Part shown: piece by piece, positions 25,726 to 34,128 of the stretch | Numbering within the stretch: the first letter of the stretch is position 1 | Layout of the letters: the number at the start of each line of letters is the position of its first letter | Assembly (NCBI RefSeq): GCF_000717055.1 | Contig: NZ_JNXI01000027.1 | Location: 62,001-126,000 of the forward strand | Reading direction: 5' to 3' | DNA length: 64,000 bases | Source: Streptomyces iakyrus | GTDB lineage: Bacteria > Actinomycetota > Actinomycetes > Streptomycetales > Streptomycetaceae | Position numbers and translations under genes: made by a program | Notes under the pieces: model-generated | The model's database searches: none | Seen by the model: only the letters and a program-made list of their open reading frames with translations | Told to the model about the DNA's origin: nothing

Positions 25726-27087
25726 GTGAGCAAGGACCTCTCCCAGTCCGCGTACGACCACCTGTGGATGCACTTCACGCGCATGTCGTCGTACGAGAAG
25801 GCCCCCGTCCCCACCATCGTCCGGGGCGAGGGCACGTACATCTACGACGACAAGGGCAAGCGCTACCTGGACGGCCTCGCCGGCCTCTTCGTCGTGCAGG
25901 CCGGGCACGGCCGGGTCGAGCTCGCCGAGACCGCCTTCAAGCAGGCGCAGGGGCTCGCGTTCTTCCCGGTGTGGTCCTACGCCCACCCCAAGGCCGTCGA
26001 GCTGGCCGAGCGCCTCGCCGGGCACGCCCCGGGCGACCTGAACAAGGTCTTCTTCACCACCGGCGGCGGTGAGGCGGTGGAGACCGCCTGGAAGCTCGCC
26101 AAGCAGTACTTCAAGCTGACCGGCAAGCCCACCAAGCACAAGGTCATCTCCCGCGCGGTGGCCTACCACGGCACCCCGCAGGGCGCCCTGTCCATCACCG
26201 GCCTGCCGGGTCTGAAGGCCCCCTTCGAGCCGCTGGTGCCGGGTGCGCACAAGGTCCCGAACACCAACATCTACCGCGCCCCGCTCTTCGGTGACGACCC
26301 GGAGGCCTTCGGCCGCTGGGCCGCCGACCAGATCGAGCAGCAGATCCTCTTCGAGGGCCCGGACACGGTCGCCGCGGTCTTCCTGGAGCCGGTGCAGAAC
26401 GCGGGCGGCTGCTTCCCGCCCCCGCCCGGCTACTTCCAGCGCGTCCGCGAGATCTGCGACCGGTACGACGTGCTGCTCGTCTCGGACGAGGTCATCTGCG
26501 CCTTCGGCCGCCTGGGCACGTACTTCGCCTGCGACAAGTTCGACTACGTGCCGGACATGATCACCTGCGCCAAGGGCATGACCTCGGGCTACTCCCCGAT
26601 CGGCGCGTGCATCATCTCCGACCGCCTGGCCGAGCCGTTCTACAAGGGCGACAACACCTTCCTGCACGGCTACACCTTCGGCGGCCACCCGGTCTCCGCA
26701 GCCGTGGGCCTGGCCAACCTCGACCTGTTCGAGCGCGAGAACCTCAACCAGCACGTCCTGGACAACGAGGGCAACTTCCGCGCCACCCTGGAGAAGCTCC
26801 ACGACCTGCCGATCGTCGGCGACGTCCGCGGCAACGGCTTCTTCTACGGCATCGAGCTCGTGAAGGACAAGAACACCAAGGAGTCCTTCAACGACGAGGA
26901 GACCGAGCGCGTCCTGTACGGCTTCCTCTCCAAGGCGCTGTACGACAACGGCCTGTACTGCCGGGCCGACGACCGCGGCGACCCGGTCGTCCAGCTCGCC
27001 CCGCCGCTGATCTCCGACCAGTCGACGTTCGACGAGATCGAGCAGATCCTGAGGGCCACCCTCTCGGAGGCGTGGACCAAGCTCTGA
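25726..27087 (+). CDS. Class III aminotransferase, putrescine-type
   Basis: A 453-residue PLP enzyme. TTGGGEAVETAWKLAKQY (111-128), SRAVAYHGTPQGAL (142-155), VSDEVICAFGRLGTYFA (252-268) and PLP Lys283 in TCAKGMTSGYSP are those of the omega-amino acid/putrescine-pyruvate aminotransferase group. It probably converts putrescine to gamma-aminobutyraldehyde, feeding the dehydrogenase encoded divergently. The GTG at 25726 is 17 bp after the regulator stop, with GAGGAC upstream, so both are likely in one transcript. Exact amino donor and acceptor are not determinable from sequence. Confidence 0.88.
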   Translation: MSKDLSQSAYDHLWMHFTRMSSYEKAPVPTIVRGEGTYIYDDKGKRYLDGLAGLFVVQAGHGRVELAETAFKQAQGLAFFPVWSYAHPKAVELAERLAGHAPGDLNKVFFTTGGGEAVETAWKLAKQYFKLTGKPTKHKVISRAVAYHGTPQGALSITGLPGLKAPFEPLVPGAHKVPNTNIYRAPLFGDDPEAFGRWAADQIEQQILFEGPDTVAAVFLEPVQNAGGCFPPPPGYFQRVREICDRYDVLLVSDEVICAFGRLGTYFACDKFDYVPDMITCAKGMTSGYSPIGACIISDRLAEPFYKGDNTFLHGYTFGGHPVSAAVGLANLDLFERENLNQHVLDNEGNFRATLEKLHDLPIVGDVRGNGFFYGIELVKDKNTKESFNDEETERVLYGFLSKALYDNGLYCRADDRGDPVVQLAPPLISDQSTFDEIEQILRATLSEAWTKL

Positions 27088-27126
27088 CCCGCGTCGCTCC
27101 GATCGTCTGCCTGGATGATCAACAAC

Positions 27127-27173
27127 GGCCCCGGTGCCGCCCGTTCGAGTGAGAAACGGCGGCCCGGGGCCGC
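27127..27173 (+). terminator. Terminator after the aminotransferase gene
   Basis: CGGCCCCGG (27127-27135) pairs with CCGGGGCCG (27165-27173), with further inner pairing of GCCGCCCGTT with AACGGCGG, 40 bp after the stop. Confidence 0.7.
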
Positions 27174-27294
27174 GTGCTGTCCGGCGTCCCGGCCCCCTTC
27201 TGCCTAGCGTGCCCAGTGACCGATCGGCCCTGCCTTCGTTCCCCCGCACGGGGGATGGCACGGGAACTACGGATCTGAACCGAGGTGTACGCGC

Positions 27295-28044
27295 ATGGAG
27301 GCCCCGCCGGACAACGACGTGCTCTGGGCACGCGCCCTGCACTTCCAGCACGACGACGGCTCGCCCGCGCTCTGCGGCGTCTCGCTCGGCGTGCGCGAGG
27401 GCGAGATCCTCGCCCTGAGCGGCCCGCGCGGCAGCGGTAAGACGACCCTGCTGCGGTGCCTGTCCGGCCTGGTGCCCGTCCGGCGCGGCGAGGTCTGGTT
27501 CAACAGCATGCCCGTGCACACCATGGGCCCCCTCACCCGCGAGCGGCTGCGCCGCGACCGGTTCGGCTGGATCGACCCGGCCCCCTCCCTGGTGCCGGAG
27601 CTCAACGCCTGGGAGAACACCGCCCTGCCGCTGATGTTGCGCGGCACCAGCAGGCGCCGCGCCAAGACCGCGGCCCTGGAGTGGCTGGAGCGCCTGGACA
27701 TCGGCGACAGCGCCCGCAAACGGCCGCACCAGCTGGTGCAGGCCGAGCGGCAGCGGGTCTGCATCGCCCGCGCCCTGGCCCCCGCCCCGTCGGTGCTGTT
27801 CGCCGACGAGCCCACGGCGCCCCTGCACCGCGCCGACCGCGCCCATGTGCTGCGCACCCTCACCACGGCGGCCCGTTCCCACCGCATCACCGTCGTCCTG
27901 GCCACCCACGACGCGGAGACGGCGTCCCTCGCCGACCGCACGGTGTCCCTGCTCGACGGGCGGCGCGTGCAGACGGTCCACCTGCCGCCGGTCGCCGAGA
28001 CCAGCGAACCGGAAGGCCGGGCCGCGTGCTCGCTCTCCGTCTGA
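27295..28044 (+). CDS. ABC transporter ATP-binding protein with degenerate catalytic motifs
   Basis: A 249-residue LolD/MacB-like ATPase. Walker A GPRGSGKT (43-50) and Walker B VLFADEPT (167-174) and the H-loop VVLATHDAE are intact, but the signature LSGGQ is replaced by LVQAE (147-151) and the Q-loop Gln by Asp (RFGWIDPAPSLVPELNAWEN context). ATP closure of the dimer would therefore be altered. It overlaps the permease gene by 19 bp and surely partners it. ATG at 27295; a -10-like TAGCGT lies near 27204. Substrate unknown. Confidence 0.85.
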   Translation: MEAPPDNDVLWARALHFQHDDGSPALCGVSLGVREGEILALSGPRGSGKTTLLRCLSGLVPVRRGEVWFNSMPVHTMGPLTRERLRRDRFGWIDPAPSLVPELNAWENTALPLMLRGTSRRRAKTAALEWLERLDIGDSARKRPHQLVQAERQRVCIARALAPAPSVLFADEPTAPLHRADRAHVLRTLTTAARSHRITVVLATHDAETASLADRTVSLLDGRRVQTVHLPPVAETSEPEGRAACSLSV

Positions 28045-29678
28045 CCCGCGGCGCCCACCCCGCCGTCCAGCTGCGCCGCCTGTTGGTCACGGCGGCCTCG
28101 GCGGGCACGGGCTTCCTGCTGCTCTGCGCCCTGGGCTACGCGCTGGGCCACCCCGGCTCCCCCGGCTCCGCCGCGCTCAGGCTGGCCTGGTGCGCGGCCC
28201 CGCTGGCCGCCACGGTGTACTTCGCGGTCGCGGTGGCCCGTACCGACCCCGGCACCAAGCCCCGCTCCGGCCTCTCGGCCATCGGCCTGGGACCGGTCCG
28301 CATGATGGCCGTCTCGGCGACGACGACGGCCCTGTCCTGCACGCTGGGCTCGATGCTGGCCCTGCTCGTCTTCCTGCACCTGCGGGGCGACCTGACGGGC
28401 ATGCCCTTCGACGGCGCCGCCGCCGACTCCCTCGCCGCCGGCCGGCCCCTGCCGCTGCCGGGGGCCCTGACCCTGCTGGCGTTCGTGCCCGTCGGCGCGT
28501 CGGTGGCGGTGGCCATGGTCCTGCGACCGCGCGAGGCGGGGCCCGCCGCGCCCCGGGCGGCCCGGATGTACGGCCGCTTCGGCGCCTACCGGCGCACCAG
28601 CAATCGCGAGACCTTCGGGGCGTACGGCCGGTTCGGCCGGCAGATCGTCCGGCCCACCGACGGCCGTACCGCCGAGCCCGCCGCGAAGAGCGGCCCGCCG
28701 ACGGCCCGGACCGGCGGGTCGGCCCCTGCGGCGGCCGCGAGCCCCGGCGGGACGGTGAGCGCGGTCGCGGACCCCGCCCGACCGCCCGCGGTGGACGCGG
28801 GCGCGGTGAATCCGGGCGCCGTTGATGCGGGCGCCGTGGATCCGGGCGCCGTGGATCAGCGCGTCGTGGACCCGGCCGCGGAGGCCGCTTCGCCGGCCGC
28901 GCCGCACCGGGCTGCGGAGGCCGCCCCGGCCGGCGATCCCGCCCAGCGGCTCAGCGCGCACGCGGCGGCGCCGGACGCGGCCGGAGCCATCAGCCCCGCC
29001 GGGGCCCTGACCCTGCACCCCGTCCCTGCGACGCCCGACGTCCCCGACGAGGTCTCCGAGGCAGCCCTGCCGGACACCGTCGCCGCTCCCTCCGGTCTGC
29101 CATGGGGCATCACCGTGCTGGCCGCGGGCCTCGCCGTGGTGAGCTACACGAGCCGTACCGCTCCGACACCCCCTGACCTCTCCTTCTCCGGCGCCTCCCC
29201 GGGCGTGCTGGCGGGCTGGGCCCTGGCCGCCGTCGGTCTGGCCCTGGCCGGTCCGGGCCTGACCCATCTGTGCGGACGGCTGCTCCAGTCGGCCCGCCCC
29301 GGCGCCCTGCGGCTCCTGGCCGGCCGCATCCTCATGGCGGAGGCCGTCCGCATCGGGCGTCCCCTGGGCGTCGTCTGCGCGGTCCTGTCCGCCGCCTGGG
29401 CCATGGCGCTGCTGCACGCCCCGGACGGGCTCTCGCTCGGCCCGCTCACCACCCTCGGCGTACTGCTCGTGACCGGGTGCACCACGGCGACGCTCCTGAC
29501 GGCGGCCGTCGAGGCCAGGCAGGCCCGCGCCGGCACCACCGCCGCCCTGATGCGGCTCGGCGCCCCCGCCACGACATTGCGCAGCGCCGCCGCCCTCCGC
29601 GCGGGCGCGCTGCTCGCCGTGTTCGGTCCGCTCACCCTGACGGTCGCGGAACTGGCGGCGCTCCCCCTGGCGCGCTGA
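28026..29678 (+). CDS. FtsX-like ABC permease with long repetitive linker
   Basis: A ~550-residue membrane protein starting GTG inside the end of the ATPase gene. About four membrane segments lie in the first 165 residues, and another four to six from about residue 360 onward (VLAAGLAVVSYTS to VFGPLTLTVAELAALPLA). Between them is a ~190-residue hydrophilic Ala/Pro/Gly linker with GAVDPGAVDAGAVD repeats. The layout recalls FtsX/MacB-type permeases of membrane-protein or peptide transporters. The substrate is unknown; the linker looks of low complexity and may be variable between strains. Confidence 0.8.
   Translation: MLALRLTRGAHPAVQLRRLLVTAASAGTGFLLLCALGYALGHPGSPGSAALRLAWCAAPLAATVYFAVAVARTDPGTKPRSGLSAIGLGPVRMMAVSATTTALSCTLGSMLALLVFLHLRGDLTGMPFDGAAADSLAAGRPLPLPGALTLLAFVPVGASVAVAMVLRPREAGPAAPRAARMYGRFGAYRRTSNRETFGAYGRFGRQIVRPTDGRTAEPAAKSGPPTARTGGSAPAAAASPGGTVSAVADPARPPAVDAGAVNPGAVDAGAVDPGAVDQRVVDPAAEAASPAAPHRAAEAAPAGDPAQRLSAHAAAPDAAGAISPAGALTLHPVPATPDVPDEVSEAALPDTVAAPSGLPWGITVLAAGLAVVSYTSRTAPTPPDLSFSGASPGVLAGWALAAVGLALAGPGLTHLCGRLLQSARPGALRLLAGRILMAEAVRIGRPLGVVCAVLSAAWAMALLHAPDGLSLGPLTTLGVLLVTGCTTATLLTAAVEARQARAGTTAALMRLGAPATTLRSAAALRAGALLAVFGPLTLTVAELAALPLAR
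28798..28866 (+). repeat. 15-bp tandem repeat within the permease linker
   Basis: Four to five imperfect units of GGCGCCGTGGATCCG (GAVDP/GAVDA in protein) stand in tandem in frame, so copy-number change would keep the reading frame. Confidence 0.75.
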
Positions 29679-29820
29679 GTCCCGCGACCGCTCGCCGGAG
29701 GACCGCCGGAAGACCCGCCGGAAAACTCGTACGAAAAAAATCTCCGTAGGGCGATGAGTTCCGGACCGGCGCCCGGTCTATCCCCGCGTAACGACACGGA
29801 CTTGATGGGAGAGACCTCGC

Positions 29821-30228
29821 ATGTACCAGCAGATGATCTTCGTGAACCTGTGCACCGGCGACCTCGGCGCCTCGAAGAAGTTCTTCACGGAGCTTGGCTT
29901 CACGATCAACGAGCAGTTCAGCGACGACACGACCGCCTCGGTCGTCATCAGCGAGACCATCGTGGTGATGGTGCACACCAAGGAGAAGTACACGCAGTTC
30001 ACGAAGAAGGACGTCGTGGACTCGACGAAGACCAGCGAGGTGCTGATCGCGCTGAGCGCCGAGAGCCGCGAGAAGGTCGACGAGCTGGTCGAGAAGGCGG
30101 TCGCGGCGGGCGGTTCCGTCTCGGGCGAGACGCAGGACCACGGCTTCATGTACGGCCGCGCCTTCGACGACGTGGACGGCCACACCTTCGAGGTCGTGTG
30201 GATGGACCCCGCGGCCGTCCAGGGCTGA
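29821..30228 (+). CDS. VOC-family (glyoxalase/bleomycin resistance fold) protein
   Basis: A 135-residue protein of the vicinal oxygen chelate fold. MIFVNLCTGDLGASKKFFTELGF begins the first beta-alpha-beta module and QDHGFMYGRAFDDVDGHTFEVVWMD ends the second; the DGHTFEVVW end supplies the usual Glu metal ligand position, though the N-terminal His/Gln ligand is not evident (VNL). GGGAGAGACC precedes the ATG at 29821. Substrate unknown; DUF-type relatives in actinobacteria are uncharacterised. Confidence 0.85.
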   Translation: MYQQMIFVNLCTGDLGASKKFFTELGFTINEQFSDDTTASVVISETIVVMVHTKEKYTQFTKKDVVDSTKTSEVLIALSAESREKVDELVEKAVAAGGSVSGETQDHGFMYGRAFDDVDGHTFEVVWMDPAAVQG

Positions 30229-30252
30229 CGGCGTGCGGCCTAGCATGGGCGG

Positions 30253-31374
30253 GTGCAGACGATGCCCGCCCATGCGGCCCACCACGACGACCGTGAGATA
30301 GAGACCCTCGAGGAGTTCGACGCGACCGTCACGGCGCGCGGCACCCTCGCCGGATACCGCGTCCAGGCCGTCGATCTGACGGACCGTACGCGCGAGCTGC
30401 TCACCACGGACACCGCGGGCGCGGTCTTCCTGGGCTGCGCGATGCGCGGGGACGCGGACGCGAAGGTCCGGGCCGACGGCGCCCTGGTCTTCCCGCCGGT
30501 CCCGGGCCTGCCGTTCGACCCGTACCGCGGCCTGGTCTACTCCCCGGACGAACTCTTCGCGTCGCTGGCCGACGGCTACGAGGCCACGCCCGACGCCCTC
30601 GCCTACGCCTGGTTCCAGCGCACCAAGGCGGACCGCGACATCTACGCGTCGATGCTGCGCTCGGTTCACGACGACTCCGTCTCGGACGCGCTCGACGAAC
30701 TCCTGTCCGGCGTTCGGGTCGTGGGTGTCATGGGCGGCCACGCGATGGCCCGCGGCACCGAGGAGTACGCGGGCGCCGCACGCCTCGGCCGGGAGCTGGC
30801 CCGCGCCGGCTTCACGGTGGCCACCGGTGGTGGCCCGGGCGCGATGGAAGCCGCGAACCTCGGCGCGTACGTCGCCCCCTTCGACGACGAGATCCTCACC
30901 GAGTCGCTCGAACTCCTCGGCAAGACACCGCACTTCACCCCGTCGATCACCCAGTGGGCCGCGGCCGCCTTCGAGATACGCGCCCGTCGGCCGCAGGGCG
31001 GCCGCTCGGTGGGCATCCCGACCTGGTTCTACGGCCACGAGCCGCCGAACGCCTTCGCGTCGCACATCGCCAAGTACTTCGCCAACGCCACGCGCGAGGA
31101 CGGCCTGCTGGCCCGGTCCAACGCGGGCGTGGTGTTCCTGCCGGGCGCCGCCGGGACCGTACAGGAGATCTTTGACAACGCGACGCCCAACTACTACGAG
31201 TCGCGCGGCGAGCCGACGCCGATGGTGCTGGTGAACCGCGCGCACTGGACGGAGAAGCTGCCCGCGTGGCCGCTGCTCCGCTCGCTGGCCCGGGGCCGCT
31301 CGATGGAGGCGCGGATCGCGCTGGTGGACCGGATCGAGGAGGCGCCGGAGGCGCTGAAACGTCTCGGCGGTTAA
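30253..31374 (+). CDS. LOG-family Rossmann-fold nucleotide-binding protein
   Basis: A 373-residue protein. The C-terminal two thirds contain VGVMGGHAMARG, GFTVATGGGPGAMEAANLGA (GGGxGxM motif) and GVVFLPGAAGTVQEIF (PGxxGTxxE motif), typical of LOG/TIGR00730-like nucleotide 5'-monophosphate phosphoribohydrolases; the PGG of canonical members is PGA here. The N-terminal ~150 residues are an extension not found in short LOG proteins. The GTG at 30253 or ATG at 30262 may be used. No phosphate or cytokinin link is shown. Only 24 bp follow the VOC gene, suggesting cotranscription. Confidence 0.82.
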   Translation: MQTMPAHAAHHDDREIETLEEFDATVTARGTLAGYRVQAVDLTDRTRELLTTDTAGAVFLGCAMRGDADAKVRADGALVFPPVPGLPFDPYRGLVYSPDELFASLADGYEATPDALAYAWFQRTKADRDIYASMLRSVHDDSVSDALDELLSGVRVVGVMGGHAMARGTEEYAGAARLGRELARAGFTVATGGGPGAMEAANLGAYVAPFDDEILTESLELLGKTPHFTPSITQWAAAAFEIRARRPQGGRSVGIPTWFYGHEPPNAFASHIAKYFANATREDGLLARSNAGVVFLPGAAGTVQEIFDNATPNYYESRGEPTPMVLVNRAHWTEKLPAWPLLRSLARGRSMEARIALVDRIEEAPEALKRLGG

Positions 31375-31412
31375 TAAGAAGGCAAAGCAAGTGCTTGCAA
31401 CCTGCATATGCG

Positions 31413-31440
31413 TTGACACTACTTATGCGGCGCTTATAGA
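31413..31440 (+). promoter_or_regulatory. Consensus promoter for the LAETG protein gene
   Basis: TTGACA (31413-31418), 16-bp spacer, TATAGA (31435-31440): close to the vegetative sigma consensus and unusual in being nearly perfect for this GC-rich genome. A leader of about 75 nt precedes the GTG start. A GCAAG-TG-CTTGC dyad lies ~20 bp upstream. Confidence 0.7.
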
Positions 31441-31520
31441 CCTGAGAGCCTCCCGGTGGTGCTGATGTCCAGTCAGCACTGCCTCAACCCCCCGCTTGAG
31501 CAATCCCGTAAAGGACAAAC

Positions 31521-32225
31521 GTGGCAGTTCTGTCCGTATCCCGCCGCGCACGTGCCGTGCGCGTCCTCGGTGTCGTCTCCGCCTCGGCCGCGATCGCGCT
31601 CGGCACCGCCGGCAACGCGCTCGCCTGCGACATCAGCGAGTTCTCCGCCGAGGCGAAGTGCGACGGTGACAAGGGCGTCATCACCGTCACCGACGTCGAC
31701 CCCGCCGGCATCCCGGCGACGGTCACCGTGTACCTGGAGAACAACGGCGCCGACGTGAAGAAGGTCGGCGAGCAGGAGGTGAAGGGCTCCCGCGAGGGCA
31801 CGACCATCACCTTCGCCGAGAAGTGGAAGCCCAACGCCGAGTACCGCATCCACGTCAAGGCCGCCGGTTACGTCGACGAGGACATCAAGCCGAACCTCGT
31901 GACCCCGGCGACCGCCTGCAAGAAGGAGGAGCAGCCCCCTTCGACTCCTCCGGCTTCGACTCCCCCGGCGACGCCGACCACCCCGTCGGCCTCCCCCTCC
32001 CAGCCCGCCGAGGACAGTGAGTCCCCGGCTCCGGAGCCGTCGGAGAGCCAGAGCACGTCCCCGGCGGGCAACGTGCCCGCCCCGGCCGGTGACTCCAACC
32101 TCGCCGAGACCGGTGCCGACTCCAACACCGGCATCATCGCCGGCATCGCGGCGGCCCTGGTCGTCGTCGGTGGCGGTGCGGTGTTCTTCGGCATGCGCCG
32201 TCGCGGGGCGAACAGCGACAGCTGA
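31521..32225 (+). CDS. LAETG-type sortase-anchored surface protein
   Basis: A 234-residue exported protein. The signal peptide (about 1-35, [28 protein letters not shown]) ends at an ALA-C site. A folded part (36-130, with three Cys) is followed by a Pro/Ser/Thr/Glu wall-spanning linker (135-190), then LAETG, a membrane segment ([19 protein letters not shown]) and the basic tail [14 protein letters not shown] is the class E sortase signal used in streptomycetes, so it should be linked to peptidoglycan. The GTG at 31521 follows AAAGGA. Its ligand or role is unknown. Confidence 0.9.
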   Translation: MAVLSVSRRARAVRVLGVVSASAAIALGTAGNALACDISEFSAEAKCDGDKGVITVTDVDPAGIPATVTVYLENNGADVKKVGEQEVKGSREGTTITFAEKWKPNAEYRIHVKAAGYVDEDIKPNLVTPATACKKEEQPPSTPPASTPPATPTTPSASPSQPAEDSESPAPEPSESQSTSPAGNVPAPAGDSNLAETGADSNTGIIAGIAAALVVVGGGAVFFGMRRRGANSDS

Positions 32226-32249
32226 CGCCCGCGGCACACTCCGTGATGT

Positions 32250-32276
32250 GGCCCGTCCCCGACCGGGGGGCGGGCC
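32250..32276. terminator. Hairpin between converging genes
   Basis: GGCCCG-T-CCCC (32250-32260) pairs with GGGG-GG-CGGGCC (32265-32276) 25 bp after the LAETG gene and 10 bp beyond the 3' end of the converging isomerase-family gene. Confidence 0.6.
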
Positions 32277-32286
32277 AGGTCCCGTC

Positions 32287-33084
32287 TCAGCCGAAGGTGG
32301 CCCGCTCCAGCCAGAACTCCAGCAACTCCCGCTCTCCCAGGACCTCCAGCTCCTTGGCGTCGAGCGGCAGCCGGCGGTAGAACGCGAGCAGCACGAAGGT
32401 GAGCGGCCCGCGCAGGGCGACCGTGGCCTTCTCGTGGCCCCGGCGCCGGCGGACACCGTCCTCGGTGAGCTCGACGACCCACTCGGCGTTGAGGTCCGGC
32501 CCGGTGTCGGTGGCGTGCAGGTGGATGCTGCTGCCCGGGCCGACCAGTTCCCCCACCACGTCCTGCGGCTCCGTCCGCTGCACGTACTCCACGATCTGGA
32601 GCCATTCGTCGATCGCGTCGGCGGCGACCTCGGGCGCGACGTCGTAGGGCAGCCCGGCGGCGAGGGCGGCGTCGGCGCGGTGCACGGTGATCTCGTGCGT
32701 CATCCTGCGGGCCCAGAACCCGGAGCTCTGTATCCCGGCCCAGCTCCACACCTTCGCGTCCGGTCCGGCCTCCCGGAGCGTGGCGACGATCTGCTCGCCC
32801 GACTCGGCCAGCCAGGCGTCCAGTGACGCGGCGTCACCGACGGCCTCGGGCCCGGCCACACCCGGCACCTGCTCCTCGGGCACCTCCTCCGCGGCCCGGG
32901 TCCGCACCATCAGCTCCGCCCAGCGCAGCGCGCCGCCCGTGTGCCGGACGAGTTCCTCCAGCGACCAGTCGGGGCAGGTGGGCACGGTGCCGGACAGGTC
33001 TGCCCCGGAGGTCACCACCTGCCGCAACAGGGTGATCTGGTGGGCGATTTCGTCGCAGTAGCGGTCGTGCGCGAGTGGCGTCAT
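32287..33084 (-). CDS. Maleylpyruvate isomerase family (mycothiol-dependent DinB-like) protein
   Basis: A 265-residue protein of the MDMPI family. The N-terminal DinB-type four-helix part has the expected metal-ligand regions LEELVRHTGGALRW and RMTHEITVHRADA (HxxxHRxDA), and the C-terminal sterol-carrier-like domain follows (DVVGELVGPGSSIHLHATDT). Family members are mycothiol-dependent transferases or isomerases; most are uncharacterised. ATG at 33082-33084. It is 24 bp downstream of nothing on its strand; the thiamine transporter ATPase gene starts upstream and ends 25 bp away. Confidence 0.85.
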   Translation of the reverse strand: MTPLAHDRYCDEIAHQITLLRQVVTSGADLSGTVPTCPDWSLEELVRHTGGALRWAELMVRTRAAEEVPEEQVPGVAGPEAVGDAASLDAWLAESGEQIVATLREAGPDAKVWSWAGIQSSGFWARRMTHEITVHRADAALAAGLPYDVAPEVAADAIDEWLQIVEYVQRTEPQDVVGELVGPGSSIHLHATDTGPDLNAEWVVELTEDGVRRRRGHEKATVALRGPLTFVLLAFYRRLPLDAKELEVLGERELLEFWLERATFG

Positions 33085-33108
33085 GCCTCGGACCCTAGGC
33101 GGGCGCGT

Positions 33109-34128
33109 TCAGCCGAGCACCACGATTTCCGCCGCGTCGAACTCCACGCCCACCTCGTCCCCGACCTCCGGTGCCGCCCGCAGCGCGCACGCCGCCTCCA
33201 GGCGCGGTGCGCCCTCGGGCTGGAGGTGCACGGCGACATGCGTGCCCCGGAAGGTACGCGCGGCCACCGTGCAGCGCAGGCCCGAGTCTGCGGGCACCAG
33301 GCGCACCCCGGCGGGCCGCACCAGCAGGGTCCGGGTGCCCTGCGGGGCACCCTCCGGCACCGGCACCTTGCCCCAGGGCGTGTCCGCGGCCTCCGCCCCG
33401 ACCGTCGCCTCGACCACGTTCTCGAACCCGAGGAAGCGGGCGACGAAGGCGTCGGCGGGCCGCTGCCACACCTCAAGAGGCGTGCCGGACTGGGCGATCC
33501 GCCCGTCCCGCATCACCACGACCCGGTCGGCCAGCGCGAAGGCCTCCCCCTGGTCGTGCGTCACGGCGAGCACCGTCGTGCCCAACCGGCCGAACAGTTC
33601 CCTCAGTTCGACGACCAGCCGCTCCCTCAGCGACCGGTCGAGCTGCCCGAGTGGCTCGTCCAGCATCAGCAGCCGCGGGCTCGGTGCGAGGGCCCGGGCC
33701 AGCGCAACCCGCTGCTGCTCCCCGCCGGACAGCATCGCGACGGCCCGGCGTCCCGCGTCCGGCAGCCCCACCAGGTCCAGCAACTCCTGCACCCGCTCCG
33801 CCTGTTGCCGCTTCGGCTCGCCGTGCATCCGCAGCCCGAAGGCGACGTTCCCGGCCACGTCCCGCTGCGGGAACAGCTGGTGGTCCTGGAACATCAGCCC
33901 GACGCCGCGCCTGTGCGCGGGCACACCCGCCTGGTCGCGGCCGTCGAGCACCACCTGCCCGGAGTCCAGGGGCTGCAGCCCGGCCACCGCCCGCAGCAGG
34001 GTCGACTTGCCGCTGCCGCTGGGCCCGAGCACACACACGATCTCGTGCTCGGCGACCTCCAGATCGACGGCGTCCAGCACCGCCCGCCCGCCGAAACGGA
34101 CCGTCGCGCCCCGCAGAGCCAGCAGCAT
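33109..34128 (-). CDS. thiQ: Thiamine-type ABC transporter ATPase
   Basis: A 339-residue ATPase with Walker A GPSGSGKS (35-42), Q-loop LMFQDHQLFPQ, signature LSGGEQQRVA, Walker B LLMLDEPLGQLD and H-loop AVTHDQGEA. A C-terminal regulatory region (TOBE-like) follows from ~240. It is the third gene of a minus-strand operon headed by a TPP riboswitch, so import of thiamine or a precursor is the likely role rather than iron. ATG at 34126-34128 overlaps the permease stop by one base. Confidence 0.85.
   Translation of the reverse strand: MLLALRGATVRFGGRAVLDAVDLEVAEHEIVCVLGPSGSGKSTLLRAVAGLQPLDSGQVVLDGRDQAGVPAHRRGVGLMFQDHQLFPQRDVAGNVAFGLRMHGEPKRQQAERVQELLDLVGLPDAGRRAVAMLSGGEQQRVALARALAPSPRLLMLDEPLGQLDRSLRERLVVELRELFGRLGTTVLAVTHDQGEAFALADRVVVMRDGRIAQSGTPLEVWQRPADAFVARFLGFENVVEATVGAEAADTPWGKVPVPEGAPQGTRTLLVRPAGVRLVPADSGLRCTVAARTFRGTHVAVHLQPEGAPRLEAACALRAAPEVGDEVGVEFDAAEIVVLG

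Noticed and set aside
25672..27981. Very long minus-strand open frame opposite the aminotransferase and ABC ATPase
   Set aside because: Low-complexity translation without family features; the opposite strand holds full-length conserved enzymes.
28798..28866. CRISPR-like array
   Set aside because: Contiguous in-frame 15-bp repeats without spacers inside a coding linker.
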